From Alcanivorax hongdengensis A-11-3 (GTDB lineage Bacteria > Pseudomonadota > Gammaproteobacteria > Pseudomonadales > Alcanivoracaceae), in assembly GCF_000300995.1 (NCBI RefSeq), contig NZ_AMRJ01000002.1:124001-188000 (forward strand): 64,000 bases of DNA, given 5' to 3'. A program made the position numbers and the translations under genes. Every line of letters begins with the position of its first letter. Within the stretch, counting starts at the first letter, position 1. Below, in pieces: positions 41,685 to 52,332 of this stretch. The notes beneath the pieces are model-generated. The model was not told the DNA's origin and searched no databases. It saw only the letters and a program-made list of their open reading frames with translations.

Positions 41685-42826
41685 TGTGCTGGCGCTGTTT
41701 TGTTATCCGTTTGCTCAGACCGGTGAAATATCGATTCTTTCCAGCGCTCACTGCGCCGGGTACGGTCCTGAACCTGGCCAACTAGCTGACCACAGGCCGC
41801 GTCGATATCGTCACCCCGCGTGGTACGCACCGTCGTTAACAATCCATTGTCATTCAGGTATTTGTGGAATTCCAGAATGTCGCTCTTGCGGGACCGCTCA
41901 TAGCCCGCATGAGGAAAAGGATTAAAGGGAATCAGGTTGATCTTTACCGGAATTCCGTTGAGCAGCTTCACCAGCTGGCGAGCATGCTCGGGTTTGTCAT
42001 TCACATCACGCAGCATCACATATTCCATGGTAATGGTGTTGTGGCGATGGGTGATGTTCTTGCTGTAGCGACGACAGGCCGCCATCAGCTCCTTGAGCGG
42101 ATATTTGCGATTCAGCGGCACCAGCTCGTTACGCAGTTCATCATTGGGGGCGTGCAGGCTTACCGCCAGCGCCACATCCAGATCATCACTGAGCTGGTCC
42201 ATCTTGGGGATCACCCCGGAGGTGGACAGGGTGATGCGCTTCTTGCCGATGCCGTAACCGAGATCATCCTTCATGATCCGCATGGCGGTCAGCACATTGT
42301 CATAGTTGAGCAGGGGCTCGCCCATGCCCATCATCACCACATTGGTGATCGGATGCTCGCCCAGGTTGCGACGCGGGCCAAAGGCACGGCTGGCCTGCCA
42401 GACCTGGCCGATGATCTCGGCACTGGTCATGTCACGCTGAAAGCCCTGCTTGCCGGTGGAGCAGAAGCTGCAGTCCACCGCACAGCCCACCTGGGACGAC
42501 ACGCACAGGGTGCCGCGGCGACCATCGGGAATAAATACGGTTTCCACCGCGCCGCCGGTATCCAGGCGGAACACCCACTTGCGGGTGCCATCACGGCTGA
42601 TGCTTTCGTGTTCCACGTCCGGGCCACGGATTTCCGCCACCTCGGACAGTTTCTGGCGCAACGCCTTGCCCACATCGGTCATCTGCTCGAAGGAATCCGC
42701 CTGGTGGTGGTGAATCCATTTGAGCACCTGCTGGGCACGGAACTTCTTCTCGCCCATTTCCAGGAAGAACGCTTCCATCTGGGGGCGCGACATTCCGAGC
42801 AGGTTTACCTTTTGTTGGGCAGTCAT
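41681..42826 (-). CDS. rlmN: Dual-specificity 23S rRNA/tRNA m2A methyltransferase
   Basis: 381 residues of radical SAM type. The cluster motif is CAVDCSFC (Cys115, 119 and 122), followed by STGKQGFQR; other marks are [24 protein letters not shown] and [20 protein letters not shown]. It methylates A2503 of 23S rRNA and A37 of some tRNAs. The ATG at 42826 has a GGAG ribosome site; the longer frame (to 43030) runs into ndk and is rejected. Confidence 0.96.
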   Translation of the reverse strand: MTAQQKVNLLGMSRPQMEAFFLEMGEKKFRAQQVLKWIHHHQADSFEQMTDVGKALRQKLSEVAEIRGPDVEHESISRDGTRKWVFRLDTGGAVETVFIPDGRRGTLCVSSQVGCAVDCSFCSTGKQGFQRDMTSAEIIGQVWQASRAFGPRRNLGEHPITNVVMMGMGEPLLNYDNVLTAMRIMKDDLGYGIGKKRITLSTSGVIPKMDQLSDDLDVALAVSLHAPNDELRNELVPLNRKYPLKELMAACRRYSKNITHRHNTITMEYVMLRDVNDKPEHARQLVKLLNGIPVKINLIPFNPFPHAGYERSRKSDILEFHKYLNDNGLLTTVRTTRGDDIDAACGQLVGQVQDRTRRSERWKESIFHRSEQTDNKTAPAQ

Positions 42827-42847
42827 AGCATTCTCCAGATATGCCCG

Positions 42848-42867
42848 CGGCCGCCCGGGGGCGGCCG
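42848..42867. terminator. GC-rich hairpin between ndk and rlmN
   Basis: CGGCCGCC-CGGG-GGCGGCCG, a perfect 8-bp stem located 20 bases after the ndk stop on the - strand. There is no T-run, so it may act as an attenuator, an mRNA end protector or a weak terminator. Confidence 0.4.
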
Positions 42868-42887
42868 TCGGGTATATGGCTCGGGCC

Positions 42888-43319
42888 TTAGCGGGTGCGC
42901 GGGCAGAGCTCGTCGTCGGCGAAGAAATAGGCCACTTCGCGGGCTGCAGACTCGGTGGAGTCAGAACCATGGACCGCATTTTCGTCGATAGTTTCCGCAA
43001 AATCTGCGCGGATGGTGCCAGCGGCCGCATCTTTCGGGTTGGTAGCGCCCATCAGATCACGGTTCTTGGCCACAGCGTCTTCGCCTTCCAGAACCTGAAC
43101 GATCACCGGACCGCTGGTCATGAAGGACACCAGGTCCTTGAAGAAGGGACGCTCTTTGTGCTCGGCGTAGAAACCGCCGGCCTGCTCGTCGCTTAGGTGT
43201 ACCATTTTCATGGCAACCACTTTCAGGTCAGCCTTCTCGAAACGGGAAACAATTTCACCGATAACGTTTTTGGCCACGGCATCAGGCTTGATGATGGAAA
43301 GGGTGCGCTCAACAGCCAT
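42888..43319 (-). CDS. ndk: Nucleoside diphosphate kinase
   Basis: 143 residues, standard length. N-terminus [12 protein letters not shown] and active-site histidine His117 in NAVHGSDS. It transfers the gamma phosphate among nucleoside triphosphates. It heads the - strand block ndk-rlmN-pilF-rodZ-ispG-hisS and is divergent to the suf operon. Confidence 0.98.
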   Translation of the reverse strand: MAVERTLSIIKPDAVAKNVIGEIVSRFEKADLKVVAMKMVHLSDEQAGGFYAEHKERPFFKDLVSFMTSGPVIVQVLEGEDAVAKNRDLMGATNPKDAAAGTIRADFAETIDENAVHGSDSTESAAREVAYFFADDELCPRTR

Positions 43320-43518
43320 CAGTCAGTTCACTCCAGATTGATCGTAAATGGTCCCCGCTAAGGGTTCAGTAGAGAGGCCCGAGGGCCGGCCACGGACGGG
43401 CGGCCGTCTCTGACCCCTTGGAACCGGCGGATTATACGCAAGCGGGGTGAATTATGATACCGTTGCGCCCCCGTCGGCGCGGCCCCGCCACACTGGCCCA
43501 CCGGTCCCACGGGGTCAT

Positions 43519-43546
43519 TCGACAGCGCCGGCTTTTGGCGTATAAT
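43519..43546 (+). promoter_or_regulatory. suf operon promoter
   Basis: TCGACA (43519-43524) and a perfect TATAAT (43541-43546) separated by 16 bases. The predicted transcript would start about 45 bases before sufB. The -10 overlaps the IscR-type site. Confidence 0.65.
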
Positions 43547-43569
43547 ACCTGACTAAATTACTCTGGTAT
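43545..43569 (+). promoter_or_regulatory. IscR type 1 binding site on the suf promoter
   Basis: The 25 bases fit the type 1 IscR consensus (ATASYYGACTRWWWYAGTC followed by RRSTAT) at 23 of 25 positions by my alignment; the mismatches are at positions 17 and 20. The site overlaps the end of the -10 and the start region, a repressing position. An iscR gene lies at the far end of the same island. Confidence 0.8.
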
Positions 43570-43600
43570 TACGGATTCAACCACCGACAGGCCCTGACCT

Positions 43601-45040
<1,440 letters not shown>

Positions 45041-45060
45041 GCCCCAGGACAAATGACGCC

Positions 45061-45126
45061 GTAGGAGCTTGCCTGCAGGCGATATCGCACAGAGCAAGCT
45101 CAATTCGCTTGCAGGCAAGCTCCTAC
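45061..45126. repeat. REP-like inverted repeat between sufB and sufC
   Basis: The arm at 45061-45082 (GTAGGAGCTTGCCTGCAGGC + GA) pairs with 45105-45126 with a single mismatch over 22 bases around a 22-base loop. The GTAGGAGC head is the hallmark of REP elements of pseudomonads and relatives. A second copy lies at 63751-63806. Confidence 0.85.
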
Positions 45127-45184
45127 AGAACCCTGAATTAACCCGGTGCCGGAATCCCGGCCCAACCGAAAGGCGCATCGAAAC

Positions 45185-45940
45185 ATGCTGGAAATTCGTG
45201 ATCTGCACGCCACCGTGGCGGACAAGCCGATTCTCAAGGGCCTGAACCTGACCGTGAACCCGGGTGAGGTGCACGCCATCATGGGCCCCAACGGCTCCGG
45301 CAAATCCACCCTGGCCAATGTGCTGGCCGGCCGTGACAACTACGAAATCACCGGCGGCGAAGCCCTGTTCGAAGGCAAGAGCCTGGCCGACATGGAACCG
45401 GAAGAGCGCGCCCAGGCAGGCCTGTTCCTGGCCTTCCAGTACCCGGTGGAAATCCCCGGTGTGTCCAACATGGAATTTCTCAAGGCGGCCCTGGAATCCG
45501 TGCGCGGCGCCCAGGGCAAGGAAGAGTGGGATTCGGTCACGCTGCTGCGCCAGGCCCGTGCCGCCTGCAAACAGGTCAACCTGGATGCCAGCTTCCTCAA
45601 GCGCGGTGTCAACGAAGGCTTCTCCGGCGGCGAGAAAAAGCGCAATGAAATCATGCAGATGCTGCTGATGGAACCGAAGCTGGCGCTGCTCGACGAAACC
45701 GACTCCGGCCTCGACATCGACGCTCTGCAAGTGGTCGCCAAGGGGGTCAATTCCCTGCGCAGCCCGGAGCGCGGCATCGTACTGGTGACCCACTACCAGC
45801 GCCTGCTCGACTACATCGTGCCGGACTTCGTGCACGTGCTGTCCAACGGCCAGATCATCAAATCCGGCGGCAAGGAACTGGCGCTGGAACTGGAACAGAA
45901 AGGCTACGGCTGGCTCACCGGAGAAGAGGAGTCCGCATGA
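45185..45940 (+). CDS. sufC: SUF system ATPase SufC
   Basis: 251 residues of ABC-type ATPase. Walker A GPNGSGKSTL (about 36-45), signature NEGFSGGEKKRNEIMQM, Walker B LALLDETDSGLDIDAL and the His switch VTHYQRLL. It powers conformational change in SufBC2D. The ATG at 45185 begins LEIRDLHATV; a longer frame starting at 45146 lacks conserved residues. It overlaps sufD by four bases. Confidence 0.97.
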   Translation: MLEIRDLHATVADKPILKGLNLTVNPGEVHAIMGPNGSGKSTLANVLAGRDNYEITGGEALFEGKSLADMEPEERAQAGLFLAFQYPVEIPGVSNMEFLKAALESVRGAQGKEEWDSVTLLRQARAACKQVNLDASFLKRGVNEGFSGGEKKRNEIMQMLLMEPKLALLDETDSGLDIDALQVVAKGVNSLRSPERGIVLVTHYQRLLDYIVPDFVHVLSNGQIIKSGGKELALELEQKGYGWLTGEEESA

Positions 45941-47163
45941 CTGTCTCTGCCAATGATCTGGCACTGGCGCTGAAGACCCAGGCACTGGCCAGCGCCCGCC
46001 GACTTGGTGGCGAAGGCGATGCCCTGGCCGCCCTGGAAGCCACCCGCTTTCCCGAGCGCAAAACCGAGCGCTGGAAGTACACCTCGGTACAGGCCCTGGC
46101 CGATGGTCACCTGAACGCCGTGGCGGCCGGCGACCTGCGCCAGCCGCTGCCGGCGCTGAGTGAATCCGTTGTCACCATCAATAATGGCGAGCTGGTAACC
46201 AGCAGCCTGCCCGACGGGGTCACGCTGCACCACAACGCGCCCGCCGTGGCCGGCCTGGAAACGCCCTTTGCCGTCTACAACAGCGCCGTGGCCCGTGCGG
46301 TGGTGCTGGAAGTGGCCGCCAATACGCGCATCGAGCAGCCCATTCATGTGCAGATTCAGGCCGCCAGCGACGCACCGGCCCACTGCAACCCGCGCGTGAT
46401 CGTCAAGCTCAACAACGGCGCCGAGGCCACCGTCATCGAGCATTACCACGGTGAAGGCCAGGCACTGACCAACGCGGTCACCGCCCTGATCACCGCCGAC
46501 AACGCCCACCTGACCCACTACCGTCTGCAGGGCGAAGCGGCCAGCACCCTGCACATCGGCACCCTGATCATTGATCAGCAGGGCATCAGCCAGGTAGACA
46601 GCTATCAGCTAATGACCGGCAATCGCCTGCGCCGCAACGATGTGCATGCCCTGGTCGGCAAAAGCGGGGCGGAACTGACCATGAAAGGTATCTTCGTGGT
46701 CCGCGACAAAAGCCATGTGGACAACCAGCTGTGCGTGGAGCACCGGGTACCCGACTGCCAGTCCGACCAGAACTTCAAGGGCCTGGCCGGGGAAAACGGC
46801 AAGGCCGTGTTCAACGGACGCATTCACATCCATGAAGGGGCCAAGGGCACCAATGCGGAGCTGTCCAACAAGAACCTGCTGCTCAACGTGGGCGCCGAGA
46901 TCAACACCAAGCCGGAACTGGAAATCTACAACGACGACGTCAAGTGTGCCCACGGCACCACCGTCGGCCAGCTGGATGCCACCCAGCAGTTTTACCTGCA
47001 ATCGCGGGGCATACCGGCCGCCGAAGCCAAACGCATGCTGAGCCTGGGCTTCGTCAATGAACTGCTGATGGCCCTGCCCCACGAGACCGTGGCCGAATGG
47101 GCCCGACCATGGCTGGAAGCCGAGTTGACCCACGCCAGGCCGGCGGGGGAAGGCGCCGCATGA
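45937..47163 (+). CDS. sufD: Fe-S assembly scaffold component SufD
   Basis: 408 residues related to SufB in the C-terminal beta-helix core: NFKGLAGENGKAVFNGRIHI, KNLLLNVGAEINTKPELEIY and DDVKCAHGTTVGQLD, which holds the conserved SufD Cys-His. The N-terminal part is helical (FPERKTERWKYTSVQ). It partners SufB and SufC. It overlaps both neighbours by four bases. Confidence 0.95.
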   Translation: MTVSANDLALALKTQALASARRLGGEGDALAALEATRFPERKTERWKYTSVQALADGHLNAVAAGDLRQPLPALSESVVTINNGELVTSSLPDGVTLHHNAPAVAGLETPFAVYNSAVARAVVLEVAANTRIEQPIHVQIQAASDAPAHCNPRVIVKLNNGAEATVIEHYHGEGQALTNAVTALITADNAHLTHYRLQGEAASTLHIGTLIIDQQGISQVDSYQLMTGNRLRRNDVHALVGKSGAELTMKGIFVVRDKSHVDNQLCVEHRVPDCQSDQNFKGLAGENGKAVFNGRIHIHEGAKGTNAELSNKNLLLNVGAEINTKPELEIYNDDVKCAHGTTVGQLDATQQFYLQSRGIPAAEAKRMLSLGFVNELLMALPHETVAEWARPWLEAELTHARPAGEGAA

Positions 47164-48374
47164 GCGTGGACATCAATGCCCTGCGCGCCCAGTTCCCGAT
47201 TCTGGACCAGCAGGTCAACGGCAAGCCACTGGTCTACCTGGACAATGGCGCCACCACCCAGAAGCCGGTGGCGGTGCTGGATGCCCTGCAGAACTACTAC
47301 CGCGGCGTGAATTCCAATGTGCACCGCGGCGCCCATCACCTGAGCGACCAGGCCACCGGCCAGTTCGAGGGCGCCCGCCAGACCGTGGCGGACTTTCTCA
47401 ACGCCAGCCGCGAAGAAATCCTCTGGACCAAGGGCACCACGGAATCCATCAACATGGTGGCCCAGTGCGTGGCCCGCGAGCGCCTGCAAACCGGTGATGA
47501 AGTACTGATCGCCACCAGCGAACATCACGCCAACATCGTGCCCTGGCAGCAGGCCTGCGCCGCTACCGGCGCCAGCCTCAAGGTGATTCCGCTGCGCGAG
47601 GACTGCAGCCTGGACCAGGATGCCTTCGAGCAGCTGCTCAACGACAAGACCCGGATCTTTGCCATCGGCCATGCCAGCAATGCGCTGGGCACCCTGAACC
47701 CGGTGAAGGACATGATCGCCAAGGCCAAAGCCGCAGGCGCCATCACCCTGGTCGACGGCGCCCAGGCAGTGGGCCACTTCCCGGTGGACGTAAAGGCTCT
47801 GGACGTGGATTTCTACGCGTTCTCAGGCCATAAGCTGTTCGGCCCCACCGGCATCGGCGTGCTCTATGGTCGCCGCGAACAGCTGGAGGCCATGCCGCCC
47901 TACCAGACCGGCGGCGAAATGATTGAAACAGTGAGCTTCGAAAAGAGCACCTGGAACCAGCTGCCCTACAAGTTCGAGGCCGGCACCCCCAACATCGCCG
48001 GCGCCATCGGCCTGGCCGCCGCCATCCAGTGGCTCAACGGGCAAGACCGCGGTGCCCTGCTGGCCCACGAAGACGCCCTGCTGAAGCGGGCTACGGCCCT
48101 CGCAGAGGCCTGCGACGGCTTGAAAATCATCGGTACCGCCGCCAGTAAAGTCAGTGTGTTGTCCTTTTTACTGGACGGCGCCCACCCGGCGGATGTGGGC
48201 ATGCTGCTGGACAAGCAGGGCGTGGCCGTACGCACCGGCCATCACTGCACCATGCCATTGATGGACAGCCTTGGCATTCCGGGCACTGTGCGCGCGTCAT
48301 TCTCGATTTATAATACCCTTGATGAGGTGGATCGCCTGTTCCAGGCGCTGGAGAAAGTGAAGACGTTTCTCTAA
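47160..48374 (+). CDS. sufS: Group II cysteine desulfurase SufS
   Basis: 404 residues of PLP-dependent class V fold. Pyridoxal lysine Lys225 in FSGHKLFGPTGIG; catalytic Cys363 in VRTGHHCTMP, which is the group II context. It takes sulfur from cysteine and hands it to SufE. The start at 47160 overlaps the sufD stop (ATGA); upstream in-frame codons belong to sufD. It is one of two cysteine desulfurases in this island. Confidence 0.96.
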   Translation: MSVDINALRAQFPILDQQVNGKPLVYLDNGATTQKPVAVLDALQNYYRGVNSNVHRGAHHLSDQATGQFEGARQTVADFLNASREEILWTKGTTESINMVAQCVARERLQTGDEVLIATSEHHANIVPWQQACAATGASLKVIPLREDCSLDQDAFEQLLNDKTRIFAIGHASNALGTLNPVKDMIAKAKAAGAITLVDGAQAVGHFPVDVKALDVDFYAFSGHKLFGPTGIGVLYGRREQLEAMPPYQTGGEMIETVSFEKSTWNQLPYKFEAGTPNIAGAIGLAAAIQWLNGQDRGALLAHEDALLKRATALAEACDGLKIIGTAASKVSVLSFLLDGAHPADVGMLLDKQGVAVRTGHHCTMPLMDSLGIPGTVRASFSIYNTLDEVDRLFQALEKVKTFL

Positions 48375-48456
48375 CCGACGCACAACAGGCACAACACCTT
48401 GCCCGCGACGGCTCCGGGGACAGTTCAACCATGCATTGCGCAAGGTAGGTATCACC

Positions 48457-48816
48457 ATGACAGTTCAGACATTCCAGCCCGGCCAGATCACCCTGCATCT
48501 GACTGAGGCCGCCAACAAACAGGCCCTGCGGGAAATCGCCCGCGCCAATGCCGCCGGCATCCGTCTGGATCTGGACGAATCCGGTTGCTCCGGCTTCATG
48601 TACGTACTGGATTTCGTGGACGACGCAAAAGACGGCGACAAGCTGTTTGTCATCGACGGTGTGAACCTGTATGTCCCGGAAAAATGGCTGCCCATGCTCA
48701 ATGGTCTGGTGATCGACTACGTCACCGAGGGCGTCAACAGCCTGTTCAAGTTCCGTAACCCCAACGCCACCGGCGAATGCGGCTGCGGCGAAAGCTTTAC
48801 TGTCAACGAGGTCTGA
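48457..48816 (+). CDS. sufA: A-type Fe-S carrier SufA
   Basis: 119 residues of the HesB/IscA family. The three ligand cysteines are Cys44 (ESGCSGFMY), Cys108 and Cys110 (GECGCGESF). It ferries clusters from the scaffold to target proteins. The ATG at 48457 follows AGGTAGG; a TTG 21 bases earlier is less likely. In E. coli sufA opens the operon; here it follows sufS. Confidence 0.92.
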   Translation: MTVQTFQPGQITLHLTEAANKQALREIARANAAGIRLDLDESGCSGFMYVLDFVDDAKDGDKLFVIDGVNLYVPEKWLPMLNGLVIDYVTEGVNSLFKFRNPNATGECGCGESFTVNEV

Positions 48817-48819
48817 GCC

Positions 48820-49380
48820 TTGTTTGAGACCACCAAGCCCCAGGAACAGCGCACCGTTGTCGTTCAGCGTGATGTGCCGGCCCGCAAGGTGCCGGACGGT
48901 ACCCGCATTACCATTCCCAAGAACAGTTTCGTCAATTTGCGCCAGGCCCTGGGCGGCACCTACACGGTGACCATCAACGGCAACATGGCACGCATTGACG
49001 GCACCGACGCGGATGCCATTGGTCAGCAGCCGCTGGAGCTGGATTTCGCACCGGCCAACGAAGACGGCACCGTCCGCCAGGAAGACCTGGAAAGCACCCT
49101 GCAAACCATCTTCGACCCGGAGATTCCGGTCAGCATCAAGGAACTGGGGTTGGTCTATGGCTGCGACGTGATTCACCGTGACGGGCAAAACGTGGTGCAG
49201 ATTCGCATGACGCTCACCGCCCCCAACTGTGGTATGGGTCCGGTACTGGTCGGCGATGTGGAAGACCGGTTGGCCAAGGTGCCCAATGTGGACAAGGTGG
49301 AAGTGGCGCTGGTGTTCGATCCGCCCTGGAGCCGGGACATGATCAGCGAGGAAGCGCAGCTGGAACTGGGATTGTTTTAA
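48820..49380 (+). CDS. sufT: Fe-S maturation factor SufT
   Basis: 186 residues with a SufT-specific N-terminal part (VPARKVPDGTRITIPKNSFV) and a C-terminal DUF59/MIP18 domain (TIFDPEIPVSIKELGLVYGC and MTLTAPNCGMGPVLVGDVED). SufT proteins help mature Fe-S proteins under high demand. The start is TTG at 48820, three bases after the sufA stop, with GAGG upstream. A repeat element follows the stop. Confidence 0.92.
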   Translation: MFETTKPQEQRTVVVQRDVPARKVPDGTRITIPKNSFVNLRQALGGTYTVTINGNMARIDGTDADAIGQQPLELDFAPANEDGTVRQEDLESTLQTIFDPEIPVSIKELGLVYGCDVIHRDGQNVVQIRMTLTAPNCGMGPVLVGDVEDRLAKVPNVDKVEVALVFDPPWSRDMISEEAQLELGLF

Positions 49381-49383
49381 TGA

Positions 49384-49463
49384 ACGTCTGATGTCGGACG
49401 TCCGACACCAGGCCCAACGGCCGATTCCCTTCTTTTGTTTTGCGTCCGACATCCAACGTGCGA
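49384..49463. repeat. GTCGGACGTC-type repeat element between sufT and sufE
   Basis: Arms at 49384-49400 (ACGTCTGATGTCGGACG) and 49443-49459 (CGTCCGACATCCAACGT) are near reverse complements. The element belongs to the same family as that at 38781-38863. It separates sufT from sufE inside the operon. Confidence 0.65.
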
Positions 49464-49480
49464 CCACGGAGTTCAATGAC

Positions 49481-49930
49481 GTGCAATTCGACATTCACAG
49501 CATCAAGCTTGGCCAGGATGTAACCGCCGAGGACATTGCCGAGGACCTGGAATTCCTGGATGACTGGGAAGAACGCTACCGCTATATCATCGACCTGGGC
49601 AAACAGCTGCCAGGCCTGCCCGACACGCTGAAAACCGAAGACCGCTTCGTGCGTGGCTGCCAGAGCCAGGTATGGCTGGAAACCGATTACGACAGCGAGG
49701 CCGACACCCTCTACCTGGCGGTGGACTCCGATGCCCTGATCGTCAAGGGCCTGGCCGCCATTGTACTGTCAGCTCTTAATCGCCAGAGCCCGCAGGCGGT
49801 GCGCGACTACGACATGGATGCTTTCTTCGACAGGATCGACCTGCTGGGCCACCTGAGCCCGACCCGGGGCAACGGCCTGCGTGCCATGGTCGCCAAGATC
49901 AAGCAGCAGGCCGGACAGCTGGCGGCCTGA
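49481..49930 (+). CDS. sufE: Sulfur acceptor protein SufE
   Basis: 149 residues. The acceptor cysteine is Cys60 in TEDRFVRGCQSQVWL, the family signature; the N-terminal part EDIAEDLEFLDDWEERYRYI is equally typical. SufE takes persulfide sulfur from SufS and boosts its activity. The start is taken as GTG at 49481 with GGAG nine bases upstream; the longer frame to 49391 would read through the repeat element. It converges on the H-NOX gene with 20 bases between stops. Confidence 0.93.
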   Translation: MQFDIHSIKLGQDVTAEDIAEDLEFLDDWEERYRYIIDLGKQLPGLPDTLKTEDRFVRGCQSQVWLETDYDSEADTLYLAVDSDALIVKGLAAIVLSALNRQSPQAVRDYDMDAFFDRIDLLGHLSPTRGNGLRAMVAKIKQQAGQLAA

Positions 49931-49950
49931 GCCCCTGCGCCTGGCAGGCC

Positions 49951-50511
49951 CTAGACCACCGCACGCCGGGCCGGCGCCCCGATCTGCACCACAAAACGGC
50001 GCTGGCCACTCTCTTCCCGCCCCTCCTCCAGCAACGACACCGATTCGCCATAATAGGCGGCCACGCCGCGCACACAGCCAATCGCCAGAGCACTCATGTT
50101 GCGGTGGGATTTGTAGCTGACTTCCAGGCGCCCCGGCGCCAGCTCCGTCACATCGATGCGCGGGGGTTTAGCCTCCGGGTCTTTCATGCGGATCACCCGC
50201 TGATGGATGCGCTCTTCCATGTTGAGCAGAAAGGTCACCGCATCCCATTCGGTAGGAATCATGGCCTTGTACATGCGAATCAGCGGCGGGATCACCCACT
50301 CACCAAAGTCTTCCAGAATGGCATCCCGGGTCGCACCGGTGAGCGAGACGGCGGCCTCCAGCAACGCATCCAGCTCCCGGTCCGGATAAATGCGGATCGG
50401 CACATAGGCCCGGCCCGCCAGGTCCGCCCGCTGGCGAATTGCCTGCCAGGCCTCACTGCCATGTTTTTCCACCACGTAGTGCTTGAGATTGGACAGAATC
50501 ACACCATGCAT
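49951..50511 (-). CDS. Stand-alone H-NOX (heme nitric oxide/oxygen binding) protein
   Basis: 186 residues. The start MHGVILSNLKHYVVEKHGSEAW fits the H-NOX/HNOB fold. His103 (EERIHQRV) is at the place of the proximal heme ligand, and the diagnostic YxSxR is present as Tyr133-Lys-Ser135-His-Arg137. The family binds heme and senses NO, sometimes O2. No kinase, cyclase or chemotaxis partner is fused or adjacent; instead it lies downstream of iscR-iscS, about 90 bases after iscS. The ATG at 50511 has a GGGGGATG ribosome site; the longer frame (50547) is not favoured. Confidence 0.85.
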   Translation of the reverse strand: MHGVILSNLKHYVVEKHGSEAWQAIRQRADLAGRAYVPIRIYPDRELDALLEAAVSLTGATRDAILEDFGEWVIPPLIRMYKAMIPTEWDAVTFLLNMEERIHQRVIRMKDPEAKPPRIDVTELAPGRLEVSYKSHRNMSALAIGCVRGVAAYYGESVSLLEEGREESGQRRFVVQIGAPARRAVV

Positions 50512-50603
50512 ACCACATCCCCCATTGTTACTCTTACAGGATAACAATGGAAAACGGCGTAACAGGCACCGTCCACCGGTGAAATACTGCCGTCAGGAAG
50601 GTA

Positions 50604-51758
50604 TCAGCCGGCCCGCACTTGGCGAAGCCGGTTCACCGTCTCGGTAACATGGGCAATGACCCGTTCGATATCCTCGGCGCGGGTGAAACGGCCCACGGAA
50701 AAACGGATGGAGCCATGGGCCAGGGCATCGGCAATGCCCATGGCCTTGAGTACGTAGGAAGGCTCCAGCGACGCGGAAGTGCAGGCGGAACCGGAAGACA
50801 CCGCCACCTGGTTCATGGCGGTCAGCAGCATCTCGCCATCGACACCGGCAAAGGCCACGTTCAGGTGTCCGGGCAGACGCTCGGCGCCCTCGCCGTTAAG
50901 GGTCACCTGGCCCAGTGCCTGCAGCCCGCTCCAGAGACGATCGCGCAACCCGGCGATTCGTTCGTTGTCCGCGTCGCGCCGGCTCATGGCCAGGGCAAAC
51001 GCCTCACCCATACCAACAATCTGGTGACTGGCCAGGGTGCCCGAACGCATGCCCCGCTCATGGCCACCGCCGTGGATCTGCGCCGCCACCTGCACGCCCG
51101 GAGTCCGGCGCACATAGAGCGCGCCGATGCCCTTGGGGCCGTAGATCTTGTGCGCACATACTGACACCAGATCCACCGGCAACGCCTGTACATCCAGCGC
51201 CAGCTTGCCGGCACTCTGGGCCGCATCGGTATGGAACAGCGCGCCATGCTCACGGCACAGGGCGCCAATGGCGGCAATGTCGTTGATCACCCCGGTTTCG
51301 TTGTTGGCATGCATCACGGACACCAGCACGGTGTCCTCACGCAGCGCCTGGGCCACGCTTTGCGGCGCGATACGGCCGCTGGCATCGGGTTTCAGGTAGG
51401 TCACCGGGTGGCCCTGGCGTTCCAGCCAGCCACAGGCATCCAGCACCGCCTTGTGCTCAGTGGCCGCCGTGATCACATGGCCACCGCCGCGGGCTTCCAG
51501 CACCCCTTTCAGGGCCAGGTTGTTGGCCTCGGTGGCGCCACTGGTCCAGACGATTTCCCGGGGATCCGCGTTGAGGGCATCGGCCACCTGCCGGCGGGCG
51601 TTTTCCACCGCCTCCTCGGCCAGCCAGCCATACAGGTGGCTGCGCGAAGCGGGGTTGGCAAAGGTCCCTTCCGGGCCCAGATAGCGGACCATCACGTCGA
51701 CCACCGCCGGGTCCACCGGGGTAGTCGCCGCGTAATCCAGATAAACGGCATGACTCAT
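50604..51758 (-). CDS. iscS: Group I cysteine desulfurase (IscS/NifS-like)
   Basis: 384 residues, slightly shorter than E. coli IscS. PLP lysine Lys204 in [11 protein letters not shown]; catalytic Cys326 in [17 protein letters not shown], the flexible-loop group I context. It supplies sulfur for Fe-S clusters and other thio-modifications. It follows iscR by about 40 bases. No iscU, hscBA or fdx follows, so the usual ISC partners are missing here and the suf proteins face it from the other strand. Confidence 0.92.
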   Translation of the reverse strand: MSHAVYLDYAATTPVDPAVVDVMVRYLGPEGTFANPASRSHLYGWLAEEAVENARRQVADALNADPREIVWTSGATEANNLALKGVLEARGGGHVITAATEHKAVLDACGWLERQGHPVTYLKPDASGRIAPQSVAQALREDTVLVSVMHANNETGVINDIAAIGALCREHGALFHTDAAQSAGKLALDVQALPVDLVSVCAHKIYGPKGIGALYVRRTPGVQVAAQIHGGGHERGMRSGTLASHQIVGMGEAFALAMSRRDADNERIAGLRDRLWSGLQALGQVTLNGEGAERLPGHLNVAFAGVDGEMLLTAMNQVAVSSGSACTSASLEPSYVLKAMGIADALAHGSIRFSVGRFTRAEDIERVIAHVTETVNRLRQVRAG

Positions 51759-51799
51759 GATCAGAAAACTCGGCTAAGCGTAGGGCTGGGGCAACAATT

Positions 51800-52264
51800 T
51801 CAGAGGCTGCTAACGGACAAACGTTGTTGATGGCGATCCTGGCGCTCGGCCACCTGCTTCACTTCCTGGCGGGCCACCAGCTCACCCAGGGAAATGCCAC
51901 TGAGAAACTGCTGAATCTGATCGGACAGATCACACCACAGATGGTGTGTCAGGCAGGTATCCCCTTCCTGGCAGTCACCGTGCCCCCCACAGCGGGTGGC
52001 ATCCACGGACTCATCCACCGCGGCAATCACCGCCGCCACATCAATCTGGTCACTGGTGCGACTGAGCTGATAGCCACCGCCGGGCCCGCGCACACTGCTG
52101 ACCAGTTCGCGCCGGCGCAACTTGGCGAACAGCTGCTCCAGGTAGGAGATGGAGATGCCCTGCCGCTCGGAAATGTCCGCCAGCGACACCGGTCCGCGCT
52201 CGGCATGCAGAGCCAGATCGAGCATGGCGGTGACCGCGTAACGGCCCTTGGTGGTCAGACGCAT
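51800..52264 (-). CDS. iscR: Fe-S cluster-sensing regulator IscR
   Basis: 154 residues of the Rrf2 family. The start [20 protein letters not shown] matches IscR; the winged helix has [20 protein letters not shown] and [12 protein letters not shown]. The [2Fe-2S] ligands Cys92, Cys98, Cys104 and His107 ([18 protein letters not shown]) fall at the same numbers as in E. coli. It represses Fe-S genes when its cluster is present. Starting two codons earlier at a GTG is possible. IscR-type sites lie on its own promoter and on the suf promoter. Confidence 0.95.
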   Translation of the reverse strand: MRLTTKGRYAVTAMLDLALHAERGPVSLADISERQGISISYLEQLFAKLRRRELVSSVRGPGGGYQLSRTSDQIDVAAVIAAVDESVDATRCGGHGDCQEGDTCLTHHLWCDLSDQIQQFLSGISLGELVARQEVKQVAERQDRHQQRLSVSSL

Positions 52265-52307
52265 ATCCACACCTTTTTTACGTGTATTTCAAAGTCCAAA
52301 GCCTAGT

Positions 52308-52332
52308 AATCCCGAGCAAATCGGTCAAGTAT
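52308..52332 (-). promoter_or_regulatory. IscR type 1-like site on the iscR promoter
   Basis: Read on the - strand, these 25 bases match the type 1 IscR consensus at 20 positions by my alignment, with the left half (ATACTTGAC) nearly perfect. It overlaps the -10 region of iscR, as expected for autorepression. Confidence 0.65.
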
